From: Mycobacterium sp. HUMS_12744610
GTDB taxonomy: Bacteria; Actinomycetota; Actinomycetes; Mycobacteriales; Mycobacteriaceae
Assembly (NCBI RefSeq): GCF_041206865.1
Contig: NZ_JBGEDP010000001.1
Location: 3,844,001 to 3,908,000, forward strand
Length of the DNA stretch: 64,000 nt
Direction of reading: 5' to 3'
Positions 47,844 through 57,205 of the stretch are shown in pieces (positions within the stretch are counted from its first letter, which is position 1; each line of letters starts with the position of its first letter). The notes below the pieces were generated by a model that worked only from the letters and a program-made list of their open reading frames with translations, was not told the DNA's origin and did not search any database. Position numbers and translations under genes: made by a program.

Positions 47844-48545
47844 TCAGCGGTCCTGCCACGCCCGGTTGCCGTAGGTGTCGAGGTGGGTCACCTCGCCGAC
47901 CGGCCGCCGCGTCGTGGGTCCGTAGCGCCCGCGCGGCCACCCCAGCGGGACGACGCAGCACGGCGTCACCGCGTGCGGCAACCCCAGCGTCCGGCGCGCC
48001 GATGCCACGCTCCACAACGGCAGGGTGATCAGCGAGGCCCCCAACCCCATTGCGCGCGCGGCCAGCAACAGGTTCTGCACGCTCGGGTAGATCGAGCCGT
48101 AGTACCCCGACTCGGCGGCGTGCGGCAGCGGCACCAAGGGCAGCTTGCCGTCCCGCACCCCCAGCCGCAGGCACGCCACCACCAGCACCGGGATCTCGGT
48201 GAAGTGGTCGACCTGCCACTGCACCGCGCGGGTGATCTTCGCCATCGACTCGTCGCGGGCGGCCACCCGCCGGATCATCGCGTTGTGGTAGATCCACCAC
48301 GCCTGCCGGTAGCGCCGGGCCAGTTTGTCCTTGACGCGCTGGTCCTTGACGACGACGAATTCCCAGTTCTGCCCGTTGGCGCCGGTCGGGGCGCGCAGCG
48401 CCAGCTCGATGCACTTGAGCACCACTGCGTCGTCGACCGGGTCGGGCAGGACGCGGCGCACCGCCCGCTGGGTCATCATCGCCTCGGCGAGCGGCATGTC
48501 GAGGCGGCCCAGCGCCTCGGCGGCGCCGGGCACCTGCTCCGTCAT
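47844..48545 (-). CDS. Nitroreductase-family FMN oxidoreductase
   Basis: A 233-residue nitroreductase-fold protein. MTQRAVRRVLPDPVDDAVVL is the FMN phosphate-binding start, RAPTGANGQNWEFVVVKDQR follows, and IYPSVQNLLLAARAMGLGAS is the C-terminal flavin motif. The ATG at 48545 has GAGGTG six bases upstream and starts 10 bases after the hydrolase stop; an in-frame start at 48575 would overlap that gene. It is last in the minus-strand tailoring unit. The role in lipid modification is inferred only from context. Confidence 0.88.
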   Translation of the reverse strand: MTEQVPGAAEALGRLDMPLAEAMMTQRAVRRVLPDPVDDAVVLKCIELALRAPTGANGQNWEFVVVKDQRVKDKLARRYRQAWWIYHNAMIRRVAARDESMAKITRAVQWQVDHFTEIPVLVVACLRLGVRDGKLPLVPLPHAAESGYYGSIYPSVQNLLLAARAMGLGASLITLPLWSVASARRTLGLPHAVTPCCVVPLGWPRGRYGPTTRRPVGEVTHLDTYGNRAWQDR

Positions 48546-48555
48546 GTCGTGCACC

Positions 48556-49389
48556 TCAAAGGCCTTGTCCACCAAGCCATTCGTCGATCCTTTCAGCCAC
48601 CGCGGCCCATCCGGGCTCCAGCATCATGTTATGGCCCATGCCGGGGAAGAACTCCGCCTCGGTGCCGTAGGCGCGCGCGGTGGCGTGCACTTCGCTGCGG
48701 GTATGGGCACCGTCCTCCCGAGCGCCCAGGACGAGCAGCGGAGCGCTCACCCGTTTCGGCCGGACCAGGTTGAGCACCAGGCAGTCCACCCCAATGCGGG
48801 TGCTCTCCTCCTGCAGGCGCGCCGCGTAGCCGCGGACCTCGGCGTCGGTCAGCCCGCCGGCGAAGAACCGCTCGCGCGCGAGCTCGAGGGTGTTGACGTA
48901 CGCCAACGATCTACCGGTGACGGCCATCTTCGCGAAGTGCCACGGATGGCGGCGCAGCCAGCGCAGGCCGGAACCGAGATTTCCCCGCGGCGGCATGGAC
49001 GACAGCAGCACGCCCGCGGGCGCGTCGCGCTGCTCCAGGTACTTCTGGACGACGAAGCCGCCCAGGGAGTGACCGACCACGACGGGGCTGGTGGCCAAAC
49101 TGTCGGCAACCGCACCGACATCCGCGACGTAGTCGGCAATCGAACAGCTGCGCAGCGGCTTCGCCGTCGGGCTCTTTCCGTGACCGCGCAGGCTCACCGC
49201 CAGCGCCCGATATCCCCGGCCGGCGAAGAACTCGAGGAAGTGCTCGTCCCAGCACCAGGCCGCGTGCCAGGCGCCGTGGACGAAAAGCAGCGGGACTGGA
49301 TGGGATTGGCTGACGCTTCCCTTGTCGATCACCTCGAGCGCGCCCGCGCCGGTGTAGTTAGGCAACTCGAAGCGCCCCCGGATCGACAT
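48556..49389 (-). CDS. Alpha/beta-fold hydrolase
   Basis: A 277-residue serine hydrolase. The oxyanion motif LLFVHGAWHAAWCWDEH is near residue 35, the nucleophile elbow VVVGHSLGGFVVQKYLEQ near residue 105, and the catalytic His in FFPGMGHNMMLEPGW near the C-terminus; the acid is probably the Asp in LGAREDGAHT. The start at 49389 (MSIRGRFELP) begins the homology. It is separated from the methyltransferase by a 297-base gap that holds P450 remnants. It could be a thioesterase or lipase in the lipid pathway (inference). Confidence 0.88.
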   Translation of the reverse strand: MSIRGRFELPNYTGAGALEVIDKGSVSQSHPVPLLFVHGAWHAAWCWDEHFLEFFAGRGYRALAVSLRGHGKSPTAKPLRSCSIADYVADVGAVADSLATSPVVVGHSLGGFVVQKYLEQRDAPAGVLLSSMPPRGNLGSGLRWLRRHPWHFAKMAVTGRSLAYVNTLELARERFFAGGLTDAEVRGYAARLQEESTRIGVDCLVLNLVRPKRVSAPLLVLGAREDGAHTRSEVHATARAYGTEAEFFPGMGHNMMLEPGWAAVAERIDEWLGGQGL

Positions 49390-49410
49390 GGGGTCTCGAC
49401 GGGCAGGCGT

Positions 49411-49650
49411 TCGTCGATGCGCAGATTGCTGCGCGAATTCCGCTTGGTGCCCACCGATGCGCGCGGTGAGCGGCCACCCGGCCCTGCACGAACGCGACGG
49501 CGTCGTCGCGCTGCTGTTGCGGGCCCGCGACGAGACCGGCCGGCCGCTCCCGGACCGGCATGTCGCCAACGAGTTGGTGACCCTGTTGGTCGCCGGCTAC
49601 GAGACGACGTCCGCCCCGTTGGCGTGGGCGGTGGATGCTCAGACAGGTGC
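49411..49650 (+). pseudogene. Two cytochrome P450 gene fragments, in permuted order
   Basis: In the 297-base gap on the plus strand, one frame reads SSMRRLLREFRLVPTDARGE (49411-49473), which resembles the extreme C-terminus of CYP135/137/138-type P450s. In another frame, starting near 49457, VVALLLRARDETGRPLPDRH and VANELVTLLVAGYETTSAPL then AWAVD resemble the I-helix region with its oxygen-binding G-x-E-T-T. The C-terminal piece precedes the middle piece, so these are relics of two tandem P450 genes or of a rearranged one. Both are far too short to function. Confidence 0.6.
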
Positions 49651-49686
49651 GCGCGGTACACAGCGCCGGCGGCTGACGTTGCGTGA

Positions 49687-50616
49687 CTACGCCTGCGTCG
49701 CTTTTCTGGCCACCGCCAGGATGTAGTCGACATGCCACTCGTGGATCCAGAAGTTGTCGGGCCGCACCGTCCACCGCAGGACGGGATTCACGGATCTGCG
49801 TTCGGGCGCGAACAGGCTCTTGGACAGGAACCTGGCCAGCGGGCGGAAGATCTCGCCGGCGATGGAGCGCGTTTCGGCTTCGGCAAAACCAGTGTACAGC
49901 AACAGGTCCCGATAGGAATCGACGTTCGCCGCCTTGCGGACCGCCAACGGCGGGGCCCCCCGCCACCCGAGCCGGGCGACCTTGCGGCGGTGCCGGGCAT
50001 TGAGGAACGTCTTGCGGGGCACGATGTCGGCGGTCACCAGCAGGCCGCCCGGCTTGAGCACGCGCAACGCCTCGGAGAAGAAGTCGACGCGGGACGGGAA
50101 GTGGAAGGCCGATTCCATCGCGACGACCTTGTCGACCGACTCGTCTTCCTGGGGCAGCGCGCAGGCGGACGCGTGGACGTAGTCGATCCGGTCGGACAGG
50201 CCCGCTTCCCGCACGCGGCGCGTCGAGATGGCGATCTGCTCGGTGGCCACGTTGATGCCGGTGATGTGTTTCACGCCGAACTCGTTGGCCCACAGGATGT
50301 CCTGGTCGCCGTAGCCGGGACCGCAGTCCACCACCACATCGGACGGGGCGAACTCGGCGCTGCGCGCGACCAGACGGGCCAGGTCCCGGCTCGCCTCGTC
50401 CAGCGTCGCGGGGTCGTTCTCCCAGTACCCGAAGTTGATGAACAGCGACTCCTCGCCGAACAGGTTCTGGGTGCCGATGATGTCGTATATCTGACCGGTC
50501 TTGGAGCCGTCGGTCCGCGACAGCAGGACGCGCGCCGTGCGCCGGCACTCGTCCGCCCAGCGGCGCAGCCGCACCCCGGTGGTTTCCTCCTGTATGCGAC
50601 GCGGAACCGTGACCAC
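49687..50616 (-). CDS. SAM-dependent methyltransferase of the lipid locus
   Basis: A 309-residue class I methyltransferase. An N-terminal region (FGEESLFINFGYWENDPATL) recalls small-molecule and sterol/glycolipid methyltransferases. Motif I is VVVDCGPGYGDQDILWANE near residue 95. VVAMESAFHFPSRVDFFSEA and RVLKPGGLLVTADIVPRKTF follow. The GTG at 50616 is chosen because AGGGGGAG sits just upstream. It is not a close match to Rv2952 as I recall it, although both could methylate a phthiotriol-like hydroxyl. It lies 41 bases after the DUF2505 gene. Confidence 0.85.
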   Translation of the reverse strand: MVTVPRRIQEETTGVRLRRWADECRRTARVLLSRTDGSKTGQIYDIIGTQNLFGEESLFINFGYWENDPATLDEASRDLARLVARSAEFAPSDVVVDCGPGYGDQDILWANEFGVKHITGINVATEQIAISTRRVREAGLSDRIDYVHASACALPQEDESVDKVVAMESAFHFPSRVDFFSEALRVLKPGGLLVTADIVPRKTFLNARHRRKVARLGWRGAPPLAVRKAANVDSYRDLLLYTGFAEAETRSIAGEIFRPLARFLSKSLFAPERRSVNPVLRWTVRPDNFWIHEWHVDYILAVARKATQA

Positions 50617-50657
50617 GATCTCCCCCTGCTCTACTCGTTGATTGCGGATGGTGAGTC

Positions 50658-51173
50658 CTAAGAATGCTCGGCGATCCAGGCCGTGGTGAAGTGCTGGATG
50701 ACCGGAATGTTCTCGGCCAGATTGGCGCCGATGGCGTTCTCGAGTTTGCCGCCCAACAGCGGAATCTTGACCTCGACCGACGCCGCGAAGAGCAGTTGCG
50801 AGCCGTGGTGGCCGGGCGGGCCCGCCGGCACCAGCCGCGCATTCGCCAGCCCCGACCCCAACCCGCCGGGGGCCGAGACCCGGACCTCGCCGCGTACCTC
50901 GTCGGGCGCGACGGGCGTCCACATCTCGCTGTGCAGGATCTTGATGTCCCCCGGGACGAGTCTGGCGACCGCGCCGGGTAGCAGCTGCCGGCCCAGGTAT
51001 TGGGTGGCGTGCATGGTGACCGTCCCGTCGGGGTCGACGGTCAGCGAATCCATCGAGGTGGAAGCGTCGAAAGCCTCGTGCCGGGCCAGCCAGTAGTCCT
51101 TGCGGCTGAACGCCGCATGGACCTGCCCGACGCTGGCCGACGACTCGGTCACGATGTCGAATGTGCGTGGCAT
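50658..51173 (-). CDS. DUF2505 family protein
   Basis: A 171-residue SRPBCC-like protein common in mycobacteria. MPRTFDIVTESSASVGQVHA, then FSRKDYWLARHEAFDASTSM, and near the C-terminus GGKLENAIGANLAENIPVIQ match the DUF2505 pattern. It is probably a lipid- or ligand-binding fold without known catalysis. It starts 15 bases after the flavodoxin-like gene stop, within the minus-strand tailoring unit. Confidence 0.85.
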   Translation of the reverse strand: MPRTFDIVTESSASVGQVHAAFSRKDYWLARHEAFDASTSMDSLTVDPDGTVTMHATQYLGRQLLPGAVARLVPGDIKILHSEMWTPVAPDEVRGEVRVSAPGGLGSGLANARLVPAGPPGHHGSQLLFAASVEVKIPLLGGKLENAIGANLAENIPVIQHFTTAWIAEHS

Positions 51174-51188
51174 GGGGCTGACGATTCC

Positions 51189-51845
51189 TTATCGGGTGGC
51201 GGCGAACAAGCGGTCCGCCAGGGCGGAGGCGAACTGGCGCGCCTGCTCCAGCTGCTGCGGTCCGACGTTGGTCGCCGGGATGGGCACGCCCAGGTACCGG
51301 TCCCGGTACTCCCCGGTGCCCAGGTAGCTGGTCAGCGAGAGCATGGAGCGGACCTGGTCGCCGGGATAGGCGAAATGCACGCCGTCGACGTAGCGGCCGC
51401 CCCGCTTGGTGCCCAGCTTGCGCACCGCGGTGAGGTTTTCCCGCCAGTAGCGCCGGCACACCACGAACACGGCGAACGGTTTGCCCGCCAGCAGTCGTCG
51501 CGCCTCGTCGGACTTCAGGAACGACCGCATCGGCATGCTCGCCGTCCGCCACCAGGTCGGCGAGCCGATGCAGATCAGGTCGTAGTCGCCGTCGCGGACC
51601 GCGTCCGGGGTGCGGATCTCCCCACTCGCGCGGCGCAGCTGGGCCGGGAGCACGCTGAGCATGTCGGGCCACACGCGCCGCATCGGGAAGCGGGTGAACG
51701 GTTCGGCGAAGCGCGGGTCGGTGAACTCGATCTGCGCCTTGCGCACCTCGCACCCGCGGTCGCGGAACACCTCCGCCGCGGCCTCGAGGACTTTCAGCGA
51801 TTGCCCCGTGTAGGTGTAGTACAGCAGCAGGACCCGTGGGCGCAT
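51189..51845 (-). CDS. Flavodoxin-like FMN protein paired with the P450
   Basis: A 218-residue flavodoxin-fold protein. It begins PRVLLLYYTYTGQSLKVLEA with the phosphate-binding T-Y-T-G-Q loop. DYDLICIGSPTWWRTASMPM is the second FMN loop, with an aromatic residue stacking on flavin. The C-terminal region is longer than in a simple flavodoxin. The ATG at 51845 overlaps the P450 stop by one base (TGATG), so the pair is translated together, and it may deliver electrons to the P450 (inference). An alternative is a quinone reductase. Confidence 0.85.
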   Translation of the reverse strand: MRPRVLLLYYTYTGQSLKVLEAAAEVFRDRGCEVRKAQIEFTDPRFAEPFTRFPMRRVWPDMLSVLPAQLRRASGEIRTPDAVRDGDYDLICIGSPTWWRTASMPMRSFLKSDEARRLLAGKPFAVFVVCRRYWRENLTAVRKLGTKRGGRYVDGVHFAYPGDQVRSMLSLTSYLGTGEYRDRYLGVPIPATNVGPQQLEQARQFASALADRLFAATR

Positions 51846-53356
51846 CAGTGAGTCTCCTTGTGGTTCAACGCTTCGCTTCTGCCGAGGGGCCGCAGCACGA
51901 TGGGCATGCCGTCGACCGGGATGGGCATGCCGCCGTAGTCCCAGCGCGACCGGTAGCCGGGGTGGGCCAGCTCGAGGCGGTAGCGGCGCAGCAGCCGGTG
52001 GATGACGGCTTTGACCTCGAGCTGGGCGAACACCAGCCCGATGCACTTGTGCGCGCCACCGCCGAACGGGGCGAAGGCGTAATGGTGGCTCTTGTGCTCG
52101 GCCCGCGGCTCGGCGAACCGCGCGGGATCGAACCTGTCCGGTTCCGTCCACAGCTCGGGCAGCCGGTGGTTCATCGACGGCCACACCAGCATGAGGGTGC
52201 CGGCCGGCAGGTAGTGGCCCACCAGATCGGTGTCGCGCACCGTCTGGCGCATGACGAACGGCAGCGGGGTCACCATCCGCAGCGACTCGTTCATCACCAG
52301 GTCCAGCGCCTCCAGCTTCTCCAGCGCCTCGATGTCCAGCGGCGCGTCACCCAGTCGCGCCGACTCGTCGCGGCACCGCTCCTGCCATTCCGGGTGCGCG
52401 GCAAGGTTGTAGGCGATGTTGGTCGTGGCCGTCGTGGAGGTGTCGTGGCCGGCCATCAGCAAAAAGATCATGTGGTTGACGATGTCGGCGTCGGTGAAAC
52501 TGTTGCCGTCCTCGTCCGTGCTGTGACACAACACGGTGAGCAGGTCGCTGCCGTCGGCGTCGCGGCGTTCCCTGACCCGCTCGGTGAAGTAGTCCTCCAG
52601 CACTCTGCGGCCCCGCAGGCCGCGCCACCACTTGAACGGCGGCACCGGATAACGGATGAACGCCCCACCGGCGCGGGTCGTGATGGTGAAGGCGTCGTTC
52701 ACCTTGGTGACCAGTCGACGGTCGGTGCCGGGTTGGTGGCCCATGAACACCATCGACGCGATGTCGAGGGTGAGCTTCTTCATCGCGGGATGGAACAGGA
52801 ACCGGGCGTCGTCGGTCGGCCAGTCGGCGACGACGCCCGTGGCCACCCGGTCGATGTGCTCGACGTAGCCGGACAACCGGGTCCGCGTGAACGCGTCCTG
52901 CATGATGCGCCGGTGGTAGAGGTGCTCGTCGAAGTCCAGCAGCATCAGGCCGCGGTTGAAGAACGGCCCGCAGATCGGGTACCACCCCTTCTGGGAGAAG
53001 GCCTTGTCCTTGTTGGCGAACACCGCCCGGGTGGCCTCTGGCCCCAGCGCGTTGACCGAGCGCAGGATCCGCACGTCGGAGAAGAACACCGGACCGTATT
53101 TGCGGTACATGTGCAACGCGAAGTCGGGTCCGCCGCGGAACATCTCGAGGCTGTGGCCGAAAACCGGCAGGCCCGAGTCGCCCAGCACCGGCGCCAGGCC
53201 GCTGCCGGCGGGCGGCGCGGCCAGCACCTTGGTCTTCCACGGATGGTCGCGCACCTTGCGCTCCACCAGTCCCAGGCCGGGAATGTTGTTGAGCGTCGGC
53301 GTGAGCCGGCGACGGGCCTGGTCGGCCAGATACGCCGGCGTGCTGATGGCGGTCAT
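51845..53356 (-). CDS. Cytochrome P450, CYP136-like
   Basis: A 503-residue P450. It has the I-helix motif FLLMAGHDTSTTATTNIAYN, the ExxR in LDLVMNESLRMVTPLPFVMR, and heme loop HYAFAPFGGGAHKCIGLVFA with the ligand Cys. The N-terminus (PAYLADQARRRLTPTLNNIP) and long stretches such as TLDIASMVFMGHQPGTDRRL match what I recall of M. tuberculosis CYP136 (Rv3059), so it belongs to that family or nearby. In M. tuberculosis CYP136 is not in the PDIM locus. The natural substrate of CYP136 is unknown; a hydroxylation of the local polyketide lipid is inferred. Confidence 0.92.
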   Translation of the reverse strand: MTAISTPAYLADQARRRLTPTLNNIPGLGLVERKVRDHPWKTKVLAAPPAGSGLAPVLGDSGLPVFGHSLEMFRGGPDFALHMYRKYGPVFFSDVRILRSVNALGPEATRAVFANKDKAFSQKGWYPICGPFFNRGLMLLDFDEHLYHRRIMQDAFTRTRLSGYVEHIDRVATGVVADWPTDDARFLFHPAMKKLTLDIASMVFMGHQPGTDRRLVTKVNDAFTITTRAGGAFIRYPVPPFKWWRGLRGRRVLEDYFTERVRERRDADGSDLLTVLCHSTDEDGNSFTDADIVNHMIFLLMAGHDTSTTATTNIAYNLAAHPEWQERCRDESARLGDAPLDIEALEKLEALDLVMNESLRMVTPLPFVMRQTVRDTDLVGHYLPAGTLMLVWPSMNHRLPELWTEPDRFDPARFAEPRAEHKSHHYAFAPFGGGAHKCIGLVFAQLEVKAVIHRLLRRYRLELAHPGYRSRWDYGGMPIPVDGMPIVLRPLGRSEALNHKETH

Positions 53357-53481
53357 CGGCGTTGCTCCTTTCCGGGGGCGACGACAGGTGCGCGGGGTGT
53401 GGCCGCAACTCGCGGGATCCTGGGGGGTCTCGGTCGACCCGCGCGCCCACGAACCCCGAAGCGGCCCGTAACCTCGGAGAG
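53357..53481. promoter_or_regulatory. Divergent intergenic region between the P450 and LCM methyltransferase genes
   Basis: This 125-base gap separates two divergent starts (P450 at 53356 minus, methyltransferase at 53482 plus), so it must hold both promoters. TAACCT at 53469-53474 could be a -10 for a leaderless plus-strand transcript. GGAAAGGAGC (complement of 53367-53376) is the P450 ribosome binding site. No operator symmetry was noticed. Confidence 0.5.
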
Positions 53482-54312
53482 GTGACGGAGAAGGTTTCGG
53501 TCGATCTCAGCGGCGCCCCGCAGACCATGCTGGCGACGCTCTACCTCAAGGCGCTGGACGCCGATTTCGCTCGCCCGATCCTCGGCGACCGGTTCGCCAA
53601 GGAGGCGGCCGCACGCCTCGACTACGACTTCACCGACATCGGCATCACCGCCAAGTGGGCTCCGCTGATCACCGTGCGCACCGCGCAGTACGACATCTGG
53701 GCGCGCCAGTTCCTGGCCATGCACCCGCGGTGCACGGTCATCCATCTGGGTTGCGGGATGGACAGCCGGGTCTTCCGGCTCGATCCCGGACCGGACGTGC
53801 GGTGGTACGACGTCGACTACCCCGAGGTGATTGCCTTGCGGCAGAAGGTTTTTCCGTCCCGCCACGGATACCACCTGTTGCCCACGTCGGCGACCGACAT
53901 GTCCTGGCTGGACCGGATACCCGCCGAGGGCCCCGCGCTGCTGCTGGCCGAGGGCATCAGCATGTACCTGACCGCGGACGAAGGCGCCGCGCTGCTGAAC
54001 CGCTTCGTCGAGCACTTCGGATCCGGGGAGCTGCAGATCGACTTCTACAACCGGTGGGCGATCAGGTCGCAGAAGGGCCACACGCTGGTGCGGCGCACCG
54101 GCTCGAAGCTGTTCTGGGGGGTCGACAGCCCGCAGGACGTGCTGAGCCGGGTGCCCGGCATCCGGCTGCTGATCGCCGCGACATTGTTCGACGCCAGCAC
54201 ATTTCGCGGCGCGCCCCGAGGGTTCCGGGTGGCGGGCCGGCTGAGCCGCATCGCCCCGCCGCTGCGCCGCACCCTGCAATACCATCGCTACGCCTTCGGG
54301 CCCGTCAGCTGA
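53482..54312 (+). CDS. LCM-type SAM-dependent O-methyltransferase
   Basis: A 276-residue member of the leucine-carboxyl-methyltransferase-like (TcmP) family. [20 protein letters not shown] and the SAM motif [20 protein letters not shown] lead into [18 protein letters not shown] and the later [20 protein letters not shown], a family signature. Relatives methylate carboxyl or hydroxyl groups of polyketides. The GTG at 53482 follows CGGAGAG. It converges on papA5, with 8 bases of overlapping ends. It is a candidate O-methylation step on the local lipid. Confidence 0.87.
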   Translation: MTEKVSVDLSGAPQTMLATLYLKALDADFARPILGDRFAKEAAARLDYDFTDIGITAKWAPLITVRTAQYDIWARQFLAMHPRCTVIHLGCGMDSRVFRLDPGPDVRWYDVDYPEVIALRQKVFPSRHGYHLLPTSATDMSWLDRIPAEGPALLLAEGISMYLTADEGAALLNRFVEHFGSGELQIDFYNRWAIRSQKGHTLVRRTGSKLFWGVDSPQDVLSRVPGIRLLIAATLFDASTFRGAPRGFRVAGRLSRIAPPLRRTLQYHRYAFGPVS

Positions 54313-55567
54313 CGCCACTGGCGGCGTGTTGTTCGGCGACGCTGCGCAGCACCGCATGTATCTCGTCGACGAACTTCTCCGGTCCCGGCGCGTGCGTGTG
54401 GTATTCGACCACCAGCTGGCCGGCGAAGATCTTGCTCAGATACATGTCGATGCCGGCGCTGACGGCGAAGTAGAACTCGCTGTGGGCGGCGACCAGCTCC
54501 ACCTCCGGCGGCGTGCGCACCGGCGGCACCAGCCCGCTGTCGGTCAGCATGACGACGTCGGGCATGCCGGGCGGGTTGCCGACGTACTGCGGGCTGAAGT
54601 GCAGTAGTGACTGCTGGACCACCCCGTCGGCCAGGTCCGCCCGAAACGTCTCGGCGATGTCGCGGGCCAGGCTCACCACCTCGGTGTGGTGGTCGATCTC
54701 GGCCAGATAGGTAGCCACCCCCAGGGGGTTGGTGCACGCGGTCGCCGACAGCGGCGGCGAGAGGACGTAGCGCAGGTCGACGGGGTAGAGGTAGGGCACC
54801 GGGATGTTGGTCTCGCCGCGCAGCTTCCACTCCGCCATCAGGACCGCCGCCGACAGCAGTCCGTTCAGGTTGACCTTCCGGGACCGGCCGAAGGCGATCA
54901 GGTCCTGCGTCTCGCGCTCGCTCAGCCGGCATCCCGCCATGGGAACGCGCAGCGGCGAGGCCGGCGTGACTTCGGAGGCGGTCCGCCGCGACGGCGGCAG
55001 GTCGTAGGCGAACACGGCGGGCATGAACCGCTCGAGCCCCGACCGCTGCTGCTTGCCGATACCACGTTGCGCCAGAACGGTTTCCAGCGAATCCGGCGCG
55101 GGTCGCACCTCGACCCGGCCGATGCCGCCGCCGCAGACCAGGTCGGTGTAGTAGGAGAACAGCTCCTCGACGAGGCTGAACTCGTGGTGGCCGTCGGCCA
55201 GCGCGTGGTGCACGTACAGGGTCAGCTGCACACCGTCGGCGTGGGAGACCACGCGCAGGTGCACCAGCGACGCGGTCTGGTCCAGGTGCACGGGCGGGAC
55301 TCCGGCTGCCGGGTCGGCGTTCTCCAGCACCTCGATCCCCGGATGCATCAAGTCGTCGTCGACGGCGAACTGGTGGCGCCCGTCGGGGTCCTGCTCGAGA
55401 TGGCCGCCGAGCACCGGGTGGGCCTCCAGCAGCGCGTCGAAAGCCGCCGAGAGGGCGTCCAGGTCGACCCGGCCCCGCACGTCCGCGCCGAGACCCACGT
55501 AACTCTGCGTCTCGGCGAAGATCTCCTCGCTGCGCGACAGCCTGCGAATTATCGATGAGGTGAACAC
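54305..55567 (-). CDS. papA5: PapA5-like acyltransferase (phthiocerol esterification)
   Basis: A 420-residue condensation-fold acyltransferase. The catalytic motif is [19 protein letters not shown] (HHxxxDG type) near residue 125. The start [20 protein letters not shown] and [20 protein letters not shown] resemble PapA5, as does [20 protein letters not shown]. In M. tuberculosis PapA5 transfers mycocerosic acids from Mas to the phthiocerol hydroxyls. Similarity is clear but only moderate, so the acyl donor or acceptor could differ. It follows drrC by 19 bases, as in M. tuberculosis. Confidence 0.88.
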   Translation of the reverse strand: MFTSSIIRRLSRSEEIFAETQSYVGLGADVRGRVDLDALSAAFDALLEAHPVLGGHLEQDPDGRHQFAVDDDLMHPGIEVLENADPAAGVPPVHLDQTASLVHLRVVSHADGVQLTLYVHHALADGHHEFSLVEELFSYYTDLVCGGGIGRVEVRPAPDSLETVLAQRGIGKQQRSGLERFMPAVFAYDLPPSRRTASEVTPASPLRVPMAGCRLSERETQDLIAFGRSRKVNLNGLLSAAVLMAEWKLRGETNIPVPYLYPVDLRYVLSPPLSATACTNPLGVATYLAEIDHHTEVVSLARDIAETFRADLADGVVQQSLLHFSPQYVGNPPGMPDVVMLTDSGLVPPVRTPPEVELVAAHSEFYFAVSAGIDMYLSKIFAGQLVVEYHTHAPGPEKFVDEIHAVLRSVAEQHAASGVS

Positions 55568-55586
55568 TTTTCGAACTCCTAGCCTC

Positions 55587-56396
55587 TCAACCGCGGGTGC
55601 TGGCCCGTCGGAAGCCGATCGCCATCGGCACCGCGCACGCCGCGGCCAGGGCCGCCGACCACGCCAGCATGTCGACCAGCGGCGCCCGCACCGGCCCGCC
55701 GAGCGACAGGCCGCGCATGGTCTCGACGGCGTAGCTGATCGGCTGGTGCCGCACGATCGGCTGCAGCCAGCCCGGGTACTGGTCTGCCGGCACGAAGCCG
55801 GTGGAGAAGAACATCATCAGTCCCCAGACGATCTCGGTCGCCTCCACCACGATGGTGTTCGCCGTGTACAGCGCCAGCGTCATGACGGCCATCGTGAAGG
55901 CCACCCCGAACGCGATCGGGACCAGCAGCCAGGCCACCGCCGCCGCAATACCTTGGTGGAAGCGGAAACCCAGCGCGAACCCGGTGCCCATGATGACCGC
56001 GGTGGTCACCACGATCCGGACGGTGTCGGCGATCAGGCGCGACAGCATGCCCGACGCCCGGTGCACGGGCACCACCCACAGCCGCGACAGCAGGCCCTCG
56101 CCGCGTTCGCGCATCAGGTTGATGCCGCCGACCATCGACCCGGACATGGCCCCGACCATCGCGATGAGCGGGACGGTGCCGTACAGGGCGCTGTGACCGG
56201 TCAGTTGCTGAACCCCGTTGCCCAACACGGTGTTCACGGTCACCAGCAGGGCCACGGGCATGATCAGCGACTCGAGCACCGTGGCCGGGTCGCGGCGCCA
56301 CCGCAGCAGCAGCCGTGCGGCCAGGAGCCAGGTCTGCGGGGCGAGCGCCCCCGGCGAGTTCTCCGTCGTCTTGCGATGCGCGGCCACCGTCATCAT
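55587..56396 (-). CDS. drrC: ABC-2 type transporter permease DrrC
   Basis: A 269-residue six-helix ABC-2 permease. [20 protein letters not shown], then [40 protein letters not shown] and [20 protein letters not shown] are typical ABC-2 membrane motifs. It pairs with DrrB and DrrA to export a PDIM-type lipid. The ATG at 56396 overlaps drrB by 4 bases. Order and spacing match the M. tuberculosis drrA-drrB-drrC-papA5 run. Confidence 0.92.
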   Translation of the reverse strand: MMTVAAHRKTTENSPGALAPQTWLLAARLLLRWRRDPATVLESLIMPVALLVTVNTVLGNGVQQLTGHSALYGTVPLIAMVGAMSGSMVGGINLMRERGEGLLSRLWVVPVHRASGMLSRLIADTVRIVVTTAVIMGTGFALGFRFHQGIAAAVAWLLVPIAFGVAFTMAVMTLALYTANTIVVEATEIVWGLMMFFSTGFVPADQYPGWLQPIVRHQPISYAVETMRGLSLGGPVRAPLVDMLAWSAALAAACAVPMAIGFRRASTRG

Positions 56397-57205
56397 CGCC
56401 TCCCCGACGACACGCGGGCGTGCAACGGCAGCAGGGTCACGAAGACCCCCGCGCACCAGATGACGGCGGGACCGATCGTGGACCAGCTCACCGCCCCGGC
56501 AGCCGGCGTGCTGTCCCCGGCCAGCACGCGCAGCGCGTCGACGTACTGGGACACCGGCTGGTCGCGGACGAAACCCTGTATCCAGCTGGGGAACCGCTCG
56601 ACCGGCTGCAGGCCGACCGACAACAGGCCCAGCACGAACAGGGGCGGAAGCAGCAGCGGCATAGTCGCCTCGGGGTTCTTGTTCCAGGCTCCGATGACGT
56701 CGCCGAGCAACGCCAGCGAAGCGCCGATGGCGAGTACCAGCACGCAGAACCCCACGACATGCGCCCAGCCGCCGTAGAAACGGAACCCGATGACGTAACC
56801 GCACGCCAGTGACACCACCAGCGCGATGCCGCAGCGGTACATGCTGGCCGACATGCGCGCGGCCAGCGGTGTCAACCCGCCGATCGGCATCGCCTTGAAC
56901 CGCCGGTCGATGCCCAGCACCGCGTCGGTCGCCGCCCGGAAGGCGGCCGAGATCGCAGCGAACGCGATCGCCACCAAGGCGATCAGCGGCATCAGATATT
57001 GCGCATAGCTGCTCATGCCCTGGGTGAAGGCGCCCATGATCTGCTTGAGCGGCAAGTAGAAGTTCACGGTGAACATGATCGGCGCGGCGATCTGGGTGGC
57101 CAGCTCCCCGTTGCGCAGCGTGGGCCGGACCACGCGGACCGTCAGCACCCACCACTGCTGGACGGGCGACGTCCCCGGGCGAGCGGCGATCGCGGCCGCG
57201 GTCAC
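56393..57205 (-). CDS. drrB: ABC-2 type transporter permease DrrB
   Basis: A 270-residue polytopic permease with about six helices. NGELATQIAAPIMFTVNFYL, then FRAATDAVLGIDRRFKAMPI, and GLQPVERFPSWIQGFVRDQP with SQYVDALRVLAGD match DrrB-like ABC-2 proteins. The GTG start at 57205 overlaps drrA by 4 bases. It should form the membrane channel with DrrC. Confidence 0.92.
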   Translation of the reverse strand: MTAAAIAARPGTSPVQQWWVLTVRVVRPTLRNGELATQIAAPIMFTVNFYLPLKQIMGAFTQGMSSYAQYLMPLIALVAIAFAAISAAFRAATDAVLGIDRRFKAMPIGGLTPLAARMSASMYRCGIALVVSLACGYVIGFRFYGGWAHVVGFCVLVLAIGASLALLGDVIGAWNKNPEATMPLLLPPLFVLGLLSVGLQPVERFPSWIQGFVRDQPVSQYVDALRVLAGDSTPAAGAVSWSTIGPAVIWCAGVFVTLLPLHARVSSGRR

